Below, piece after piece: positions 10,803 through 22,021 of a stretch of 64,000 bases of DNA. The notes under the pieces were generated by a model. That model was not told the origin of the DNA and searched no databases. It saw only the letters and a list, made by a program, of their open reading frames with translations. A program made the position numbers and the translations under genes. Numbering within the stretch: position 1 is the first letter of the stretch; each line of letters opens with the position of its first letter. The DNA is from Tetracladium setigerum (Eukaryota > Ascomycota > Leotiomycetes > Helotiales). The stretch covers positions 372,001 to 436,000 of the forward strand of contig PZJY01000001.1 of the NCBI GenBank assembly GCA_031472005.1, in the 5' to 3' direction.

Positions 10803-13800
10803 CTACCGCTGGAAATCTCTTGCCAGTTCTTGCAGCCATTGTTCTGCATCCTCAACCGTCGCAGGTCTGGAGAAATCAACAAATGTGTGATCTTGACAAG
10901 TGGCCATGATGTCCTTCAGCTCATCCAACTCGTACCTCGCCAAACATAGTCTACATAGATCGACATCCTTACATGATTTGCAGCTAAAGCAGCCGGTACT
11001 TGCATTGATGTCGCAATCGCATCCATCGCATGATCTGTTGTACCGAGGAAATGAACCAGATATTTCATAGGAAAAGGCAAGGAGCGAGAGGGTTTCATCA
11101 TCCATCCAGAGGAGAACTCTACAAAGATAGCTCAGAAGAGTTGCCCTACAGGATTTGTATTGCAAACAAAGAGCGATCAATCGAATAATTCTAGACCCGC
11201 GCTCTGAACTATCCGTTAATCCTGACGAAAAACATAGTTTCTGGAGCGCAGATTTCGTGACCAGTTCGCAGCACTGGTCGCGATATATTTCACCAAGGGC
11301 GTTAGCCGCGTTGAGCGTTGAAGTATGCTCTGCACCGAGCGTCTTTTCGTAGCCTTGCAGCGCCCGCTGATACATCTTCTCTGCCTCGTCGAGCTTGCCT
11401 TGAACTCTATAGAGGACTCCTAGGTTTTTAACTGTACGGAGAGTCGACGTGTGCTCTATATCGAGCGCCTTTTCGTACCCTTGCAGTGCCCGTTGATACA
11501 TCTTCTCTGCCTTATCGAGCTTGCCTTGGTCTTTATAGAGGACCCCTAGGTTATTAACTGTGTTAAGAGTCGATATATGGTCTGCACTAAGCGCCTTCTC
11601 CTTGCCTTGTAGCGCTCGCTGGTACATCTTCTCGGCCTCGTGGAGCTTGCCTTGATTGCAATAGAGGAGCCCTAGGCTATGGACCGTGTTAAGGGTCGAC
11701 GTGTGAACTGCTCCAAATGCCTTCTCGTAGCCTTTTATTGCTCGCAAGTAAAGCTTCTCGGCCTCGTCGAGCTTGCTTTGATCCCAGTACAGCTTTCCAA
11801 GGCTTTTGATTGTGTCAATAGTTGACCTATGATCTGCTCCAAGCTCATTCTCGTAACCTTGCAATACCTGTTGGTACATTTTCTCCGCTTTATCAAACTT
11901 GTCTTGTTTGTAATAGAGGAGCCCTAGGTTATAAATTGTGTCAAGGGTTAACGTGTGAACTGCTCCAAATGCCTTCTCCTTGCCTTGAAGTGCTCGTTTG
12001 TACATCTTCTCAGCCTCGTCGAACTTTCCTTGGTCTACGTAGATTAGACCTAGGTTATTAATTGTGCTGAGGGCTAACGTGTGATCTACTCCAAATGTCT
12101 TCTCATAATCTTGTAATACTCGTTGGGACATCTTCTCCGCGTCGTCGAGCTTGCCTTGGTTACGGTAAAGGAGCCCTAGGTTATTAATAATGAAAAAGAT
12201 CGATTTAGAATCTATACCAAGCGCCTTCTCGTAGCCTTGTATTGCTCGCAAGTATAACTTCTCGGCCTCGTCGAGCTTGCCTTGATTATCATAAAGGATC
12301 CCTAGCCTATTGACTGTGCGGAGAGTCGACGTGTGGTCTGCACCAAGCACCTTCTCCTTGCCCTGCAGCGCTCGCTGGTACATCTTCTCCGCATTATCGA
12401 ATTTGGCTTGGTCTGTATAGAGGTTCCCGAGCAGATGAATAGCATCATCTATGGTCGTCTTCCATCTAGTTCTTTCCTCACCTTCCTCGCCTTCCCCTCT
12501 ATCATGGTGGGAATGAAGGTTGATCTCATTCATTTTAATCCAAGTGGAACAGCATTGGGCATGTGGCAGAAGCCGACGCTGCAGCGTTGAATAGCCCTGT
12601 GAGGAGCTTGAAGGCACGGCCCTTCCCACTATCATCACGGCAAGTCGACCGAGCTTTTGTCTCGACTTCACTCCCTGATAATAGTACGCCCATTGATGTA
12701 CCACAGGATGGGTAGCATAGCTCTTGGACTCTTTTATTTCCTCAATCAGTGAGTAATTTCGAAGTAAGCGGATAGCTTTAAGGAAGTCCAGCTCATTGTT
12801 TCCGATGTCGTTAATCCAATCTGCTAAACCTAATGCGACAGTCTCAGACGACTCACATGCCGCCTTAAATAGCCCATACCATAGATCTCTGCGATCAAGG
12901 AATGCTCAAAGTAGCAGAAGATTAGCTGCGGCTTCGTTTTTCTCGCGGATAGTCTTGTACGAAATAGTCCATGTCGTCCAGATACTGCGGTCCGGATAGT
13001 CTTGCAGCGGCACGCCGTCCCCCTCGTCTGACTCCATGAGCTCTTTCCACTTCTGCTCGTAGAACTCGATATACTTCCGAGGCGCTATGCCGGTCTCCTG
13101 TAAAAATGCTGCAGCCTGCGCAATCGCGAGTGGTAGGCCATCGAGGATACTCAGAAGCTGGTCGTCTTCAGTCGGTTCTGCGCAGCAGTATTAGTATTAG
13201 CCGCAAAAATCAGAGTCAGAATAACATAAGATATTCCTATTTACCATATTTACCCTTATATCGACTTTGTAATATAGCTCGTGCTTGATCAAGACTGACT
13301 TTCCCAAGCGATCCTGCATCGCCCAGCTGTTCTAGCTTGGCTAGTCGAGTTGTGATCAGGATCGAACCGTGGTTAATTCCGGAGAAGTACTGCTTTATAT
13401 CATACGCTTCGGGATCATGTTCATGACGGCTATAATCTCGATCCACGTTATCGAAGATAAGTAGCCATTTGTTGTTATCCTCGCGGGCGAGCCAACTTAT
13501 AACCTCTTGCACCACTACAATAATATCGCCGGTGCTGCCGACTGCATACGTTTTGCTCGACTGCGAGATCTGACCATCTGCAATTCTGCTAGCACAGCTT
13601 GCGATACTCTGCATAACACTATCCTTACTTCTCCCATCTAGCCAGAATACTGCGCTAAATCGACGCTGGTGCTGTGTTGCGAACTCGGCCGCGAGCTGTG
13701 TCTTGCCTATGCCACCTAACCCGTGAAGCACGAAGCATTTCTGTCGATAATCCTGTCGGTCAGGCAACAGGACTCGTTCGAGCTTGGTCATCTCAGTAGG

Positions 13801-15051
13801 TCGATCCACGAACATGCTTACTCGAGGAACGTTCTGAAGATAAAACTCGACTCGATATTCCCCGGAGTCTATGCTAAATCTTAGTATAACGATGAGAATA
13901 GTAGGAATATATCAAGTTTATTGAAACACATTCAATCCTAAGTAAACGCAAGACTAACATTCTCTGCCTGCCATATTGTCGGCACATGCTCGCATTTGCT
14001 TAAACACGCCCTGAGATCCTAAATACCGTCCCGTGGCCGCCGCAATCTCCTTCCGCTTCTTCGACTCCTCCAATCCGACCTCCTCCAGCCCTCGATCAAC
14101 GTTGAACCGGTAGTACCGCCTATTATCGTCAAGGTGCGTCTTATCTCGACGAAATTTCTCGGCCGTCTGCTCCGTCTCGGTCGCGATCGCCACAAGCGTC
14201 TCCCCAATATGGAACACATCGTCCCCGAACGGCTTCAATGAAGGGATGCCGGTACCGATAGAGACCAGACATTTGATTCTATCTTCTAGCGGCTGTAGCC
14301 CAAATATCAGCTGAGCCTGGTTCCACAGCTCCCACACTGGATTATTCGCCCCCGTCGCACCATCTACAAACTCTTCCCCGTACCGACCAACCGCGATCGC
14401 ATCGAAGAACGAGGATGCCGCCGACGTGGCGCGACACGCTTCCCAGATCTTAATACTATTGAGTAGATCACTTCTGCCACGCAGCGACGGGTAGCTCGTG
14501 AGGCAAACCGTTTCGCTCGTCTGTTTGCTCGTTGCACACACGAACCTAGCGCAATCAGATAGGTGGATTAATTAGCATGCAGATCTACTACTCACACTTT
14601 ACACGCACCATCCGATGTATCCTTTAGCAATGTGTCCTCTGGTAAGCCTTGTGCTACCAGGACCTCCTTCACGGCGCGCGCTAACTCATCCGAGTCAAAC
14701 CTGCCTTGAATATAACCTTTCACTGTCACGCGGTGCTTCTTTTTCTGAAAGATCCGGTCCGACAGCGATAGGTAAGCGTCAATAGAATCGTCAATACTCA
14801 TCCTCAGCCGGCCGAGCATAATCGCGATGAGCCTGATTGAAGTCGGTCAGCAGATATGTTCGTGAACCCAACAGTTTTAACGTGACTTGCCCGCCAGTAC
14901 TAGTTCCCCCGATCATGTCGAAGTAATCGCATGGTTTAGGTGGGTTCTCTGAGTTGATGGTCTCCATAAGCTGCTGCAAGATCATCAGCGCAGACAGACC
15001 CCGCACACCACCACCGTCGAGCGCAAGTAGGCGAAGGTCGTTGGCTGGCAT
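10803..15051 (-). CDS. Patatin-NB-ARC-TPR-ZZ NLR-like protein, with one in-frame stop
   Basis: Five exons (15051-14891, 14832-14596, 14545-13959, 13868-13245, 13177-10803) stay in phase for 1,328 codons. Domains in order: patatin-like phospholipase with DGGGVRG (12-18), GTSTG nucleophile Ser51 and DGA Asp194; NB-ARC with P-loop GLGGIGKT (378-385), Walker B LLIFDN and ILITTR; nine 42-residue kinesin-light-chain-type TPRs plus a partial tenth (about 786-1180); a C-terminal ZZ-type zinc finger with repeated CxxC pairs from Cys1253. This is the architecture of fungal NLRs that trigger cell death in incompatibility or self/non-self recognition (Neurospora PLP-1 is the known example). Codon 627 (12906-12908) is TGA within NLLLL*AFLD, where family members usually have Trp. 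Intron 1 appears to be GC-AG. If translated as is, only patatin plus NB-ARC would be made. Confidence 0.8.
11240..12435 (-). repeat. Nine-unit 126-bp TPR-coding repeat array
   Basis: Within the last NLR exon, nine consecutive 42-codon units share LG-LY-DQGKLDEAEKMYQRAL-GYEKALGADHTSTL at both protein and DNA level, with a truncated tenth unit. Such near-identical coding repeats can change copy number by unequal exchange, as reported for repeat domains of other fungal NLRs. Confidence 0.8.
14833..14890 (-). other. GC-AG intron in the NLR gene
   Basis: On the minus strand the 58-nt intron begins GCAAGT and ends CAATCAG with a CTGAC branch-like site. Only this choice keeps the patatin Ser motif GTSTGG in frame with LIAIMLGR, the expected continuation of the nucleophile helix. 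GCAAGT is the canonical form of the rare GC donor class. Confidence 0.65.
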
Positions 15052-15769
15052 GATTGAGCTAAGGGATGGAATAAGTCGGGACTTGCTTAGGCGGTATATA
15101 GTTGGATTTAATGAATTGGAAGGTTGAGATTAGAATAAGGCTGGCGCTTAACCAACTCAGCTGAAGGGGCAGTCAGTCGTAGCTTGCATGCGCTTGTGCA
15201 ACCAAGGCGTGTTAATGCGGCCAGTCCATGCTGCACACTGCAAGAGCGCAAGAGTATCTCGTTATCTCTATGGTTCGGCTCCCCACTGAATCATGCGAGC
15301 GCATCTTGACGTAAGAAAAAGACACACGACACTGCAGTGCACTTAACACTGTTTAGATCTTGCAATAGTATTATGCGGTAGTACTCCCCTGGACTCCTGT
15401 GGTAAATAGACACATATTGTAATTAAAGGATTTAGATATGCCTCCTCAGAAGCTAAGTGTTGATGACAATCATGAGGAAGTCGAATTAAGCACAAAGTTT
15501 AGCGGACTTGCCTTGCTTGAGCGTCAGCTAGCTTGTAATCATTGGGCGGGGGTGGAGCAAGCTAGAGTTGCCGTCGGCCAAATCCGAGAATCAGCATGCC
15601 CAGTGTGGGTGCGCCTCTTTTGAATGTAGTCCTTGATGACGGGTGGTGGTATGAGCTAGAACTGTTCTGGAACTAATGCGCGTGATTTATGGATTGAAAT
15701 ACAAAAACATATTCGTTTGAGATTCTAAGAAGTGCTTGTATCAATATCAAATCATCAGTCTCTGTTTCC
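15052..15769. other. NLR upstream region
   Basis: 718 bp upstream of the NLR start and downstream of the HET pseudogene. It contains one 61-codon plus-strand ORF (15438-15623) without recognisable features. I regard the region as non-coding and as the place of the NLR promoter. Confidence 0.4.
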
Positions 15770-18389
15770 TCAACCGTTACGAACGGACTTGGTTCGTACA
15801 GCACAATCAAAACGGAGGGAGTTTGCAACCGACATGACTGCCGAATAGACGTGAGATTCTAATACCGATCGCTTGGGGTTCACGCTAGCCTGGGGATCCG
15901 TATAGAGGACAATACCAACATTGACAGCTAATTTGACAAAACAAGTTCCACTTTCTCCAAAACTTGTCTCATTTGCTGTAAATGGCTCGAATAGCTTGTG
16001 GGCAACGGCCAAAATTGGAGACATTCCATTGCTTGTATCGTCGGGTGATTGTTGTTGAGATTGAGAACTGTGCGTGCTTGGATACGCACGCCTTAATATT
16101 GAGGCAAGATTGATTTAGTTCTCTCCACTCGACTGAGGTGTACTACTTACAGATTGAATGACTTGATGTAGTAAAAGGGGAATTCGTGTGAGGAGCAGTT
16201 CACACAGAGGTGGCGATGCATCGTATGTGGTATCCAGGATACTAATTTCAGGATCTTCGGCTTTCCACATTTTTGACCCAAGACAATCCTGAAGACCTCG
16301 AATATTGCACTGGCGTTCAAGAAATAGTACATAATCCCACAGGTTTTTCGTCGTGTCTGTCAAAATCCATTGTTTCCAGACCGAGTGCGGCCAGCTTGCG
16401 TCGCTCATATTGCCGCTGATATTGATCGTATAGATTGATGATTTCCGGTAGTGATGGATTCAGTGAGTACTGCCTATCAAACCCGTCTCCGTAGCTCTCT
16501 TCTGGTGCCCTCAAAAGCGATATAATTCGGTGAAGGTCATCGTTATTATCATCCCGAAAAGCCGCCTTGTTTGCCCGGAGCAAACTCTTAACGAAGTCTC
16601 CTCTCCAAACTCTAAAGACTAGCGAGTCGAGTCCATTTGCATCCGCCATAGAGCCACGAAGCATATTTGTGATTCCTGTTATAGAAATCACTCTGTCGGA
16701 CGCCCTGGTGAGTAGGCGGCTGCTATATGTTGATGCTAGCTGCTTCCAAATCAAATGCATGTCGGCCTTGTTAGCCTTGTATCCTGTCGAAGACTGGACT
16801 GATATTATCAGCAATTACTTGAAAATTTGATCGATATTAGGAGCTGGTGAATATGTATCCTGGCATTCGCACTTTGTGCCGCGGAAGCACTGCCAAGTCA
16901 TTTCGGTTACGGACAGGAGCAGAAAGCGCTTCGCGGCCTTCGATTCTTGGAATGTCCATCCTCTTTGATTCAGAGGGTTGATACGAAATGGATACGGGCC
17001 ATAAAAAGCAGTATGATAATACAGAGGAAGATGTCGGACATAGACCACATTGCGATTAATATCTTCCTCGTGCTTTCGTCCCCTCCATGCCCGTTCGCCA
17101 ATTGCCAACGTTGGATATTGGCCGGGGTAGCAACGAACGGCGGTGCATAGGATTTGTCACCCTCAGAGTTCTTGTACCAGTGATGGGGAATAAATGTCGT
17201 ACAGTAGTCCTTAGATCAAAAGAGCTGCAGTGTTTGGGTGGATTGCTCGCAGCCAGTCGAGGTATTTATGTCAATGACCAAGTGTGCTCCCGCATAAACT
17301 TTCCCCATATTCGCTGCTTCAGCTCGCCAATCATCATCATCATCTTGTACGATGCATAAAGCGTCAATCCATATGTACCGATACCCGATCTTGTATGCAA
17401 GGATAAATATATCATGAAGCCCTGATGGTAGACGTTGGAAAGGAATGTTGGAATAGTGGTCAGCCAAGTTAGCTTTTAGCGTTGTCAACCAAGAGTCCAA
17501 TTCAGTTCCCCAACAGTAACTAAGTACTGTATAACGACTTGAAGGTTCTAGAGATATTTTTTCTACAAGTTTACCGGAGACAGCCTTTGGGGATTGTCCG
17601 CAGGAGGGCTGGATGAGTCTGGTGGGAAGGAAGGGTACGCTGCCTGCACGTTCTTCGCATTCCTCGTATTCTGCACATTCACCCATCCAGCGTTTTATTT
17701 TGCATATAGCAGTTTCATCATTATTAGTCCTACAGACTAGGCTTGCCACCCCGATAGTCTGCCAGGCTTGGGTGTTTCCTAACAGTTGTAACTTCCATTA
17801 GACTTGACCCGCCCAGTTTGGATGTCTACTAAGATGTCTTTGATGAGGGTCTGAACCTTCACCCACCTGCAGTGGTAAAAACTTCAAACATTTCATATGA
17901 GCGATGAGACCCTACCTATCACGAGATCTCGCATCCCAACAACTCCAGAGAGTGTATGCATGGGATGGGCATTGTCATCAGATATATATGCCTGTGATAT
18001 GGCTTCAACGTCATTTAACAAGCTATTAGACGACACAGATATGACCATAGATTGCTTGCTGGGTCTGGGAAGAGTACCAATATGCTTTCCGCTTAGTTCG
18101 TTGTGCAGGTCCTGTGGTATTGGCTGCTGGAGATGCTCGATCGCCCCTTCGTTCCAGAGCCAGCCTGGCCGCATCGACTGCGTTGCATCCACAACAATTT
18201 GACATCTAGTGCACCCATCCATAGCACTAAATACCCACTCAAGCGCGGTGGAGGATTTTCACCTTTCTGCGGCTGGGGTATCAGCAAAATTCTGCAGATT
18301 TTACACATATTTACAGGCTCGCCACCAGAACCGCTTGCGCAATTACCCATGGCTCCAACCGGAGAAAATGATTTTTGCAGAGTCGCCAT
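15770..18389 (-). pseudogene. HET domain heterokaryon-incompatibility-type protein, decayed
   Basis: The start MATLQKSFSPVGAMG (ATG 18387-18389) is followed by a Cys pair region (MCKICRILLIPQ, CTRCQIVVDA). All three HET blocks are then present: YTVLSYCWGT (about 17530), GYRYIWIDALCIVQDD (about 17370) and NQRGWTFQE (about 16950). A C-terminal part follows with SSRLLTRASDR and WRGDFVKSLL. HET domains mediate cell death after fusion of unlike individuals. The frame is broken several times: an apparent one-base loss in TTTT at 18256-18259, a TGA at 17216-17218, a one-base loss in GGGG at 17124-17127, a TAA at 16815-16817, and further shifts near 16340 and 16050-16150. Some breaks could be unrecognised introns, but the in-frame stops have no spliceable context. 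Probably non-functional. Confidence 0.65.
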
Positions 18390-19490
18390 GATGAGATGAA
18401 CTGAGAATTGATGGTTTGACTGGTTCCATACGTGGGTAATGAGCAATTTATGAGCAATGTCCAAGGCTGGGATCTTGGCTGAAAGCTGAATGTTTTGTGG
18501 CGTTTGGGAATACTCTTTTGTCAGAAGTCAAGACTGCCCAGGTAGCCTGCCTGGTGGCTTTTTCAACTTGTCCAATCAAAATATTAAATGATATCTACAG
18601 TAATATGACTGTAGTCGAAACCCCTCATAAAACAGAGTCTTCGTGGGTAGATGTACTGTACAAAACACTGCCGTTCTGTCTGGTCGTTCTGGCCCTAATT
18701 TGCTCGTCCAATTGTGATTTTTGGTCTTACGGCATTCTATCTATTGACAGTGTACTTTCTTGGATCAGTTCAAGTCACTTCTGAGTTAGTATTGATACAT
18801 TTCAGCTCATTGCAAGAGAACAGTTAGTGCATTGCTAGTTGCCAGAGTGGTAGCAGCAAGGTTTTTTTAGGCTCTATAGGCTGGATACTAGTTCGCCCGT
18901 TATAAGACTCGACAGGGGAGAAAAATCAATAACTTATGCTACATGGTCTACATCGTAAGAAATTGTGGCTGCTCTCTATAGATAGGTGGTCCTTGCTATT
19001 GAGATGCGAGATCGAGGATGGGAGGCCAAGTATCAAGAGGCAAGCAGCATCTAGACTTTCACATGGGCATTGTTAAAGACGCTCTAGGTTGAAGATTATA
19101 TGGTGAAGTTGCAACTTATTTGGAGTCTAAAGAATCCCATATTTTTGCAAGGTGGCCCGTAAAATAGAAAAAGCGCGGGAAGAAAATCCGACATCGAGTT
19201 CTGCCAATCTGGGACACAATCTTTCCGTCACCAGTGATGTGAATTCTACGGATAACTCTTGTAAATAGAGATGATATATCCTGAACCATTCATGATTGAA
19301 GTCCAGAGATTCCAAAAACGTTAGCTGCAAGTCCAAATGAATTCAGACATGTGACAAATTGAATTTCAAACAAAACTCCACCAGGTTACGAGCGCTCCAA
19401 ATCACCATTTGAAAACTACAGCTGGCATATAAAATTAACACCAAACTATTTCCACATTTTGAAAAATACACTTGTTAATAAAGAAGCGGA
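18390..19490. other. Gene-poor AT-rich stretch
   Basis: 1.1 kb without a convincing gene. A 69-codon minus-strand ORF (19127-19336, ELSVEFTSLVTERLCPRLAE) has a weak leucine-rich look and could be a fragment of an LRR or F-box gene, but it is too short to assign. Confidence 0.35.
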
Positions 19491-19854
19491 TTAACTGGTG
19501 CATTTTCCAAGAATACACTGGAGCTGGCCAGCTTTCTTCGGGCAATCTCGACCGTAGTACCACAGCCAATCTAGATTACCCCATCAGTAATCAAGCCAAT
19601 ATTAAAGATTAAATCTGGCTTAAGAGACTCACAATTCTCCCCATTATCATTCCACACCTCTCTACAGTCCATCTAAGCCGACGAGTTAGACATTTACCGT
19701 AGGATTTTTAATTGTTCTAGCTTACAAGGTGACCTCCGTTGCATTCGCACTCAGTTGGTTGGTTGGGATAGCAGTATGTGTAAGGAGTTCCACAGGCAAT
19801 AACGCGTGTTGAAATAACAGCAACACTGACTATGAGTGAGATCGAAAGCTTCAT
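19491..19854 (-). CDS. Small secreted cysteine-rich protein (candidate effector)
   Basis: Three exons: 19854-19726, 19672-19633 and 19570-19491. The introns are GTAAGC...CTTAG and GTGAGT...TCTAG. The 82-residue product begins with a signal peptide (MKLSISLIVSVAVISTRVIA), cleaved about residue 20. The mature 62 residues contain eight cysteines (21, 28, 36, 38, 46, 66, 75, 80) and end at TAA 19491-19493. An even cysteine number, small size and isolation in AT-rich gene-poor DNA fit secreted, disulfide-stabilised fungal proteins (effector-like or antimicrobial-like). I do not recognise the cysteine spacing, so no family is claimed. The exon phases match exactly and each exon adds cysteines, which argues that the model is real. 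No single exon would be noticed as a gene. Confidence 0.65.
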
Positions 19855-22021
19855 GATTCTGTGTGGTGTTTTTGATGATGGGTAAATGGTCGTGCTTGGA
19901 GGTTTAGATGTGTAGAACTTAAAGTCGAAAGAATGGTATGTGGCAGATGCCAATCTTTTATACCCCATGAACCAAATTCTAGTCTGCTTAGGAAATAAAT
20001 CGAGTCAACGGGTAGCATATCTCGGATTGCCACATTAGGTTCTGCCGCAAAAACCAAATGCCTTTTCCCGTCAATTTTACAAAACCATCTTAGAAGTACA
20101 ACATATGCGCCGTACGAATGCCTTCATTCGAGAGTTCCTGCGGAAATTTTCTCAATACTTAGGTTTCGTCCAGTTGAATGTAGGTACCAAACTTTTGACG
20201 CATCCGAGTATTGCAACATCCAGTTTCTTTCGCTTTGGAGACGAGAATACCTGCGTGGGGGCGAGGAAAACTTGAAATTTAATCCTCCCTGCCATCACAT
20301 ACGCAGATCTACTGTCTCATCGTAACGATTGCCAAAGTGGCGCTGGCTGTCCGTCACTTCACGATAAGAAGCTCTTTATCACAGTCCGTAAACGACATGA
20401 TCATCGTTAGAATTTGATTGGCTAGCACTTTACAAGAATCAACATTGACAAAATTCACATCAACTGTATTGGCACGTTCGTATGCTATATAGGCAATTTC
20501 CAAGAAACTCTCAAACTTCTGCAGCGGTAACACCAAGTTTTATGCGGATGCGGTCCGTTGCTGAAGCATGTACATGCATATGTGCAGCTACAACTTCATT
20601 TACCCGGAAGCTCCTTTTTGGAACCAAAAACTCCCACACAACTCAATTTTAGGAGGCAAATGAATACAGCTCAATGTTCACGAGATAAGGCGTACCGAGG
20701 TAGAAATGAGGCACAGTATTTGGGACGACGTGTTGTCAGAGTTCTTGAGTACGCTCTCTTCCCGGAGAACCGTTCGACCAGGGAGGCATACTCCAGCTTT
20801 CCCTCCATAAGCCAAATATTTGTTTCTGTCTCTACGTTTTTTGCAGCGAAGAGGAATTTTCCTGATATTAGGTATGAAATAGTCAGCGTTGTTGTCTTAA
20901 GCTCTCAGGGTTAAGCGAGGTAGCGGGTACCACATCAAATGCACTAGCAATATTAATTAGGCAAGCATAAGAGCAATCAAGAGTTTTTTTTTTTTGACCG
21001 CGGAGGAAATGAAACTAGAGCTCTAATTTCTCCCTTGACAATAACATCTGTTAGACTAAAATTCGATGCGTTTGGTAGCACAAAGTTTCTAGGCGAGTGA
21101 GCGAGCCTTGGCTAAGCATATTCTGTGATGATAGGCGGGGTGAAGTAATCAGCAGTCCAATTTCGGAATCTGGAGATTAATAGTTTATATTTGTTTCTTT
21201 ATACTGTAGTGGTGAGGAATGGGAAGAGGGAGTGAGGAAGGGAGCTGCAGGAACTAGACTTCGGGTAGATAGTTTTTCCGTTCCGGCCCAGGAATATACA
21301 TTCTTTATATATAGTATACTCACCCCTTTCAATAGGAAAGGTAGGCCACCGAAAATGAACACCTTTTCGGCCTCATTTTAATTTATACGCTGGCAGGAGC
21401 TGATTGCAAGAAGTCGAGTGCTATTTCCCCTACTAAATACTGATTAGCTTTAGCATCTTACCCCTCCAGTGCTGTCTCCTTAAGCACAGCACGACCGACA
21501 TCTACCATTTACAATACCTAAGCTGCTAATTCTGTAATTTGAGCCCGAGGTAAGGTAGATTTTAGCCAAGGTGAACAGGTGAGCCCAGTGACTATGTCTA
21601 CCATACATTAGTTACACGCGGGCAACTCGTTCCGGCTGAGTTCTAGATTAGCATTATATCTACTAAGATATGTCTTGAACTGACGTATTTAAATGTATTG
21701 TAAGTAGGTCGAGCGCTACTGACCGGAATGCAGCTTGAATTAAGGTAGGTACACTGCACCAGGTACTAACTCTCCAAAGCAAGTAGCCAGTAAGCCTACT
21801 CATGTATGCGCGAAACGAAGGCTTTGAGGTACTACCGAAGGTCACCGTGATTGGACAATGTCGGCCGTTCAGCTAAAAGCTACCTTTTTATTAGTAATTC
21901 TGATACCCAGGTCACGCTTGGTGGCTGAAGGCAGAAGTTTAAGAGAACAACATCAATTTTCCAACACTCGGGTTTCCTAAATATACTCAGTTGCCCACGA
22001 AAAGAATAAAGATACAATAAC
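19855..22021. other. 2.2-kb AT-rich gene-free region
   Basis: I found only short ORFs of mixed composition (for example 20354-20536 minus and 20558-20914 plus) without recognisable domains. A TATA-rich block with pyrimidine-rich flanks at about 21195-21345 might be an old LTR fragment, but no target-site duplication or partner is visible. Confidence 0.35.

Noticed and set aside
12906..12908. RIP (repeat-induced point mutation) as the cause of the NLR stop
   Set aside because: The inferred TGG to TGA change is at a CpC rather than the preferred CpA context, and the neighbouring repeats do not show dense C-to-T decay.
15438..15623. 61-codon ORF upstream of the NLR
   Set aside because: No domain, signal peptide, partner splice sites or coding-like pattern. 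Likely chance.
16793..16817. GTAATT...ATCAG around the TAA at 16815 as an intron
   Set aside because: It would be only about 24 nt, below the intron sizes seen elsewhere in the window, so the TAA is treated as a real stop.
18497..18784. 95-codon plus-strand ORF with a hydrophobic stretch
   Set aside because: No recognisable family and no upstream promoter-like context. The hydrophobic run is expected by chance in AT-rich DNA.
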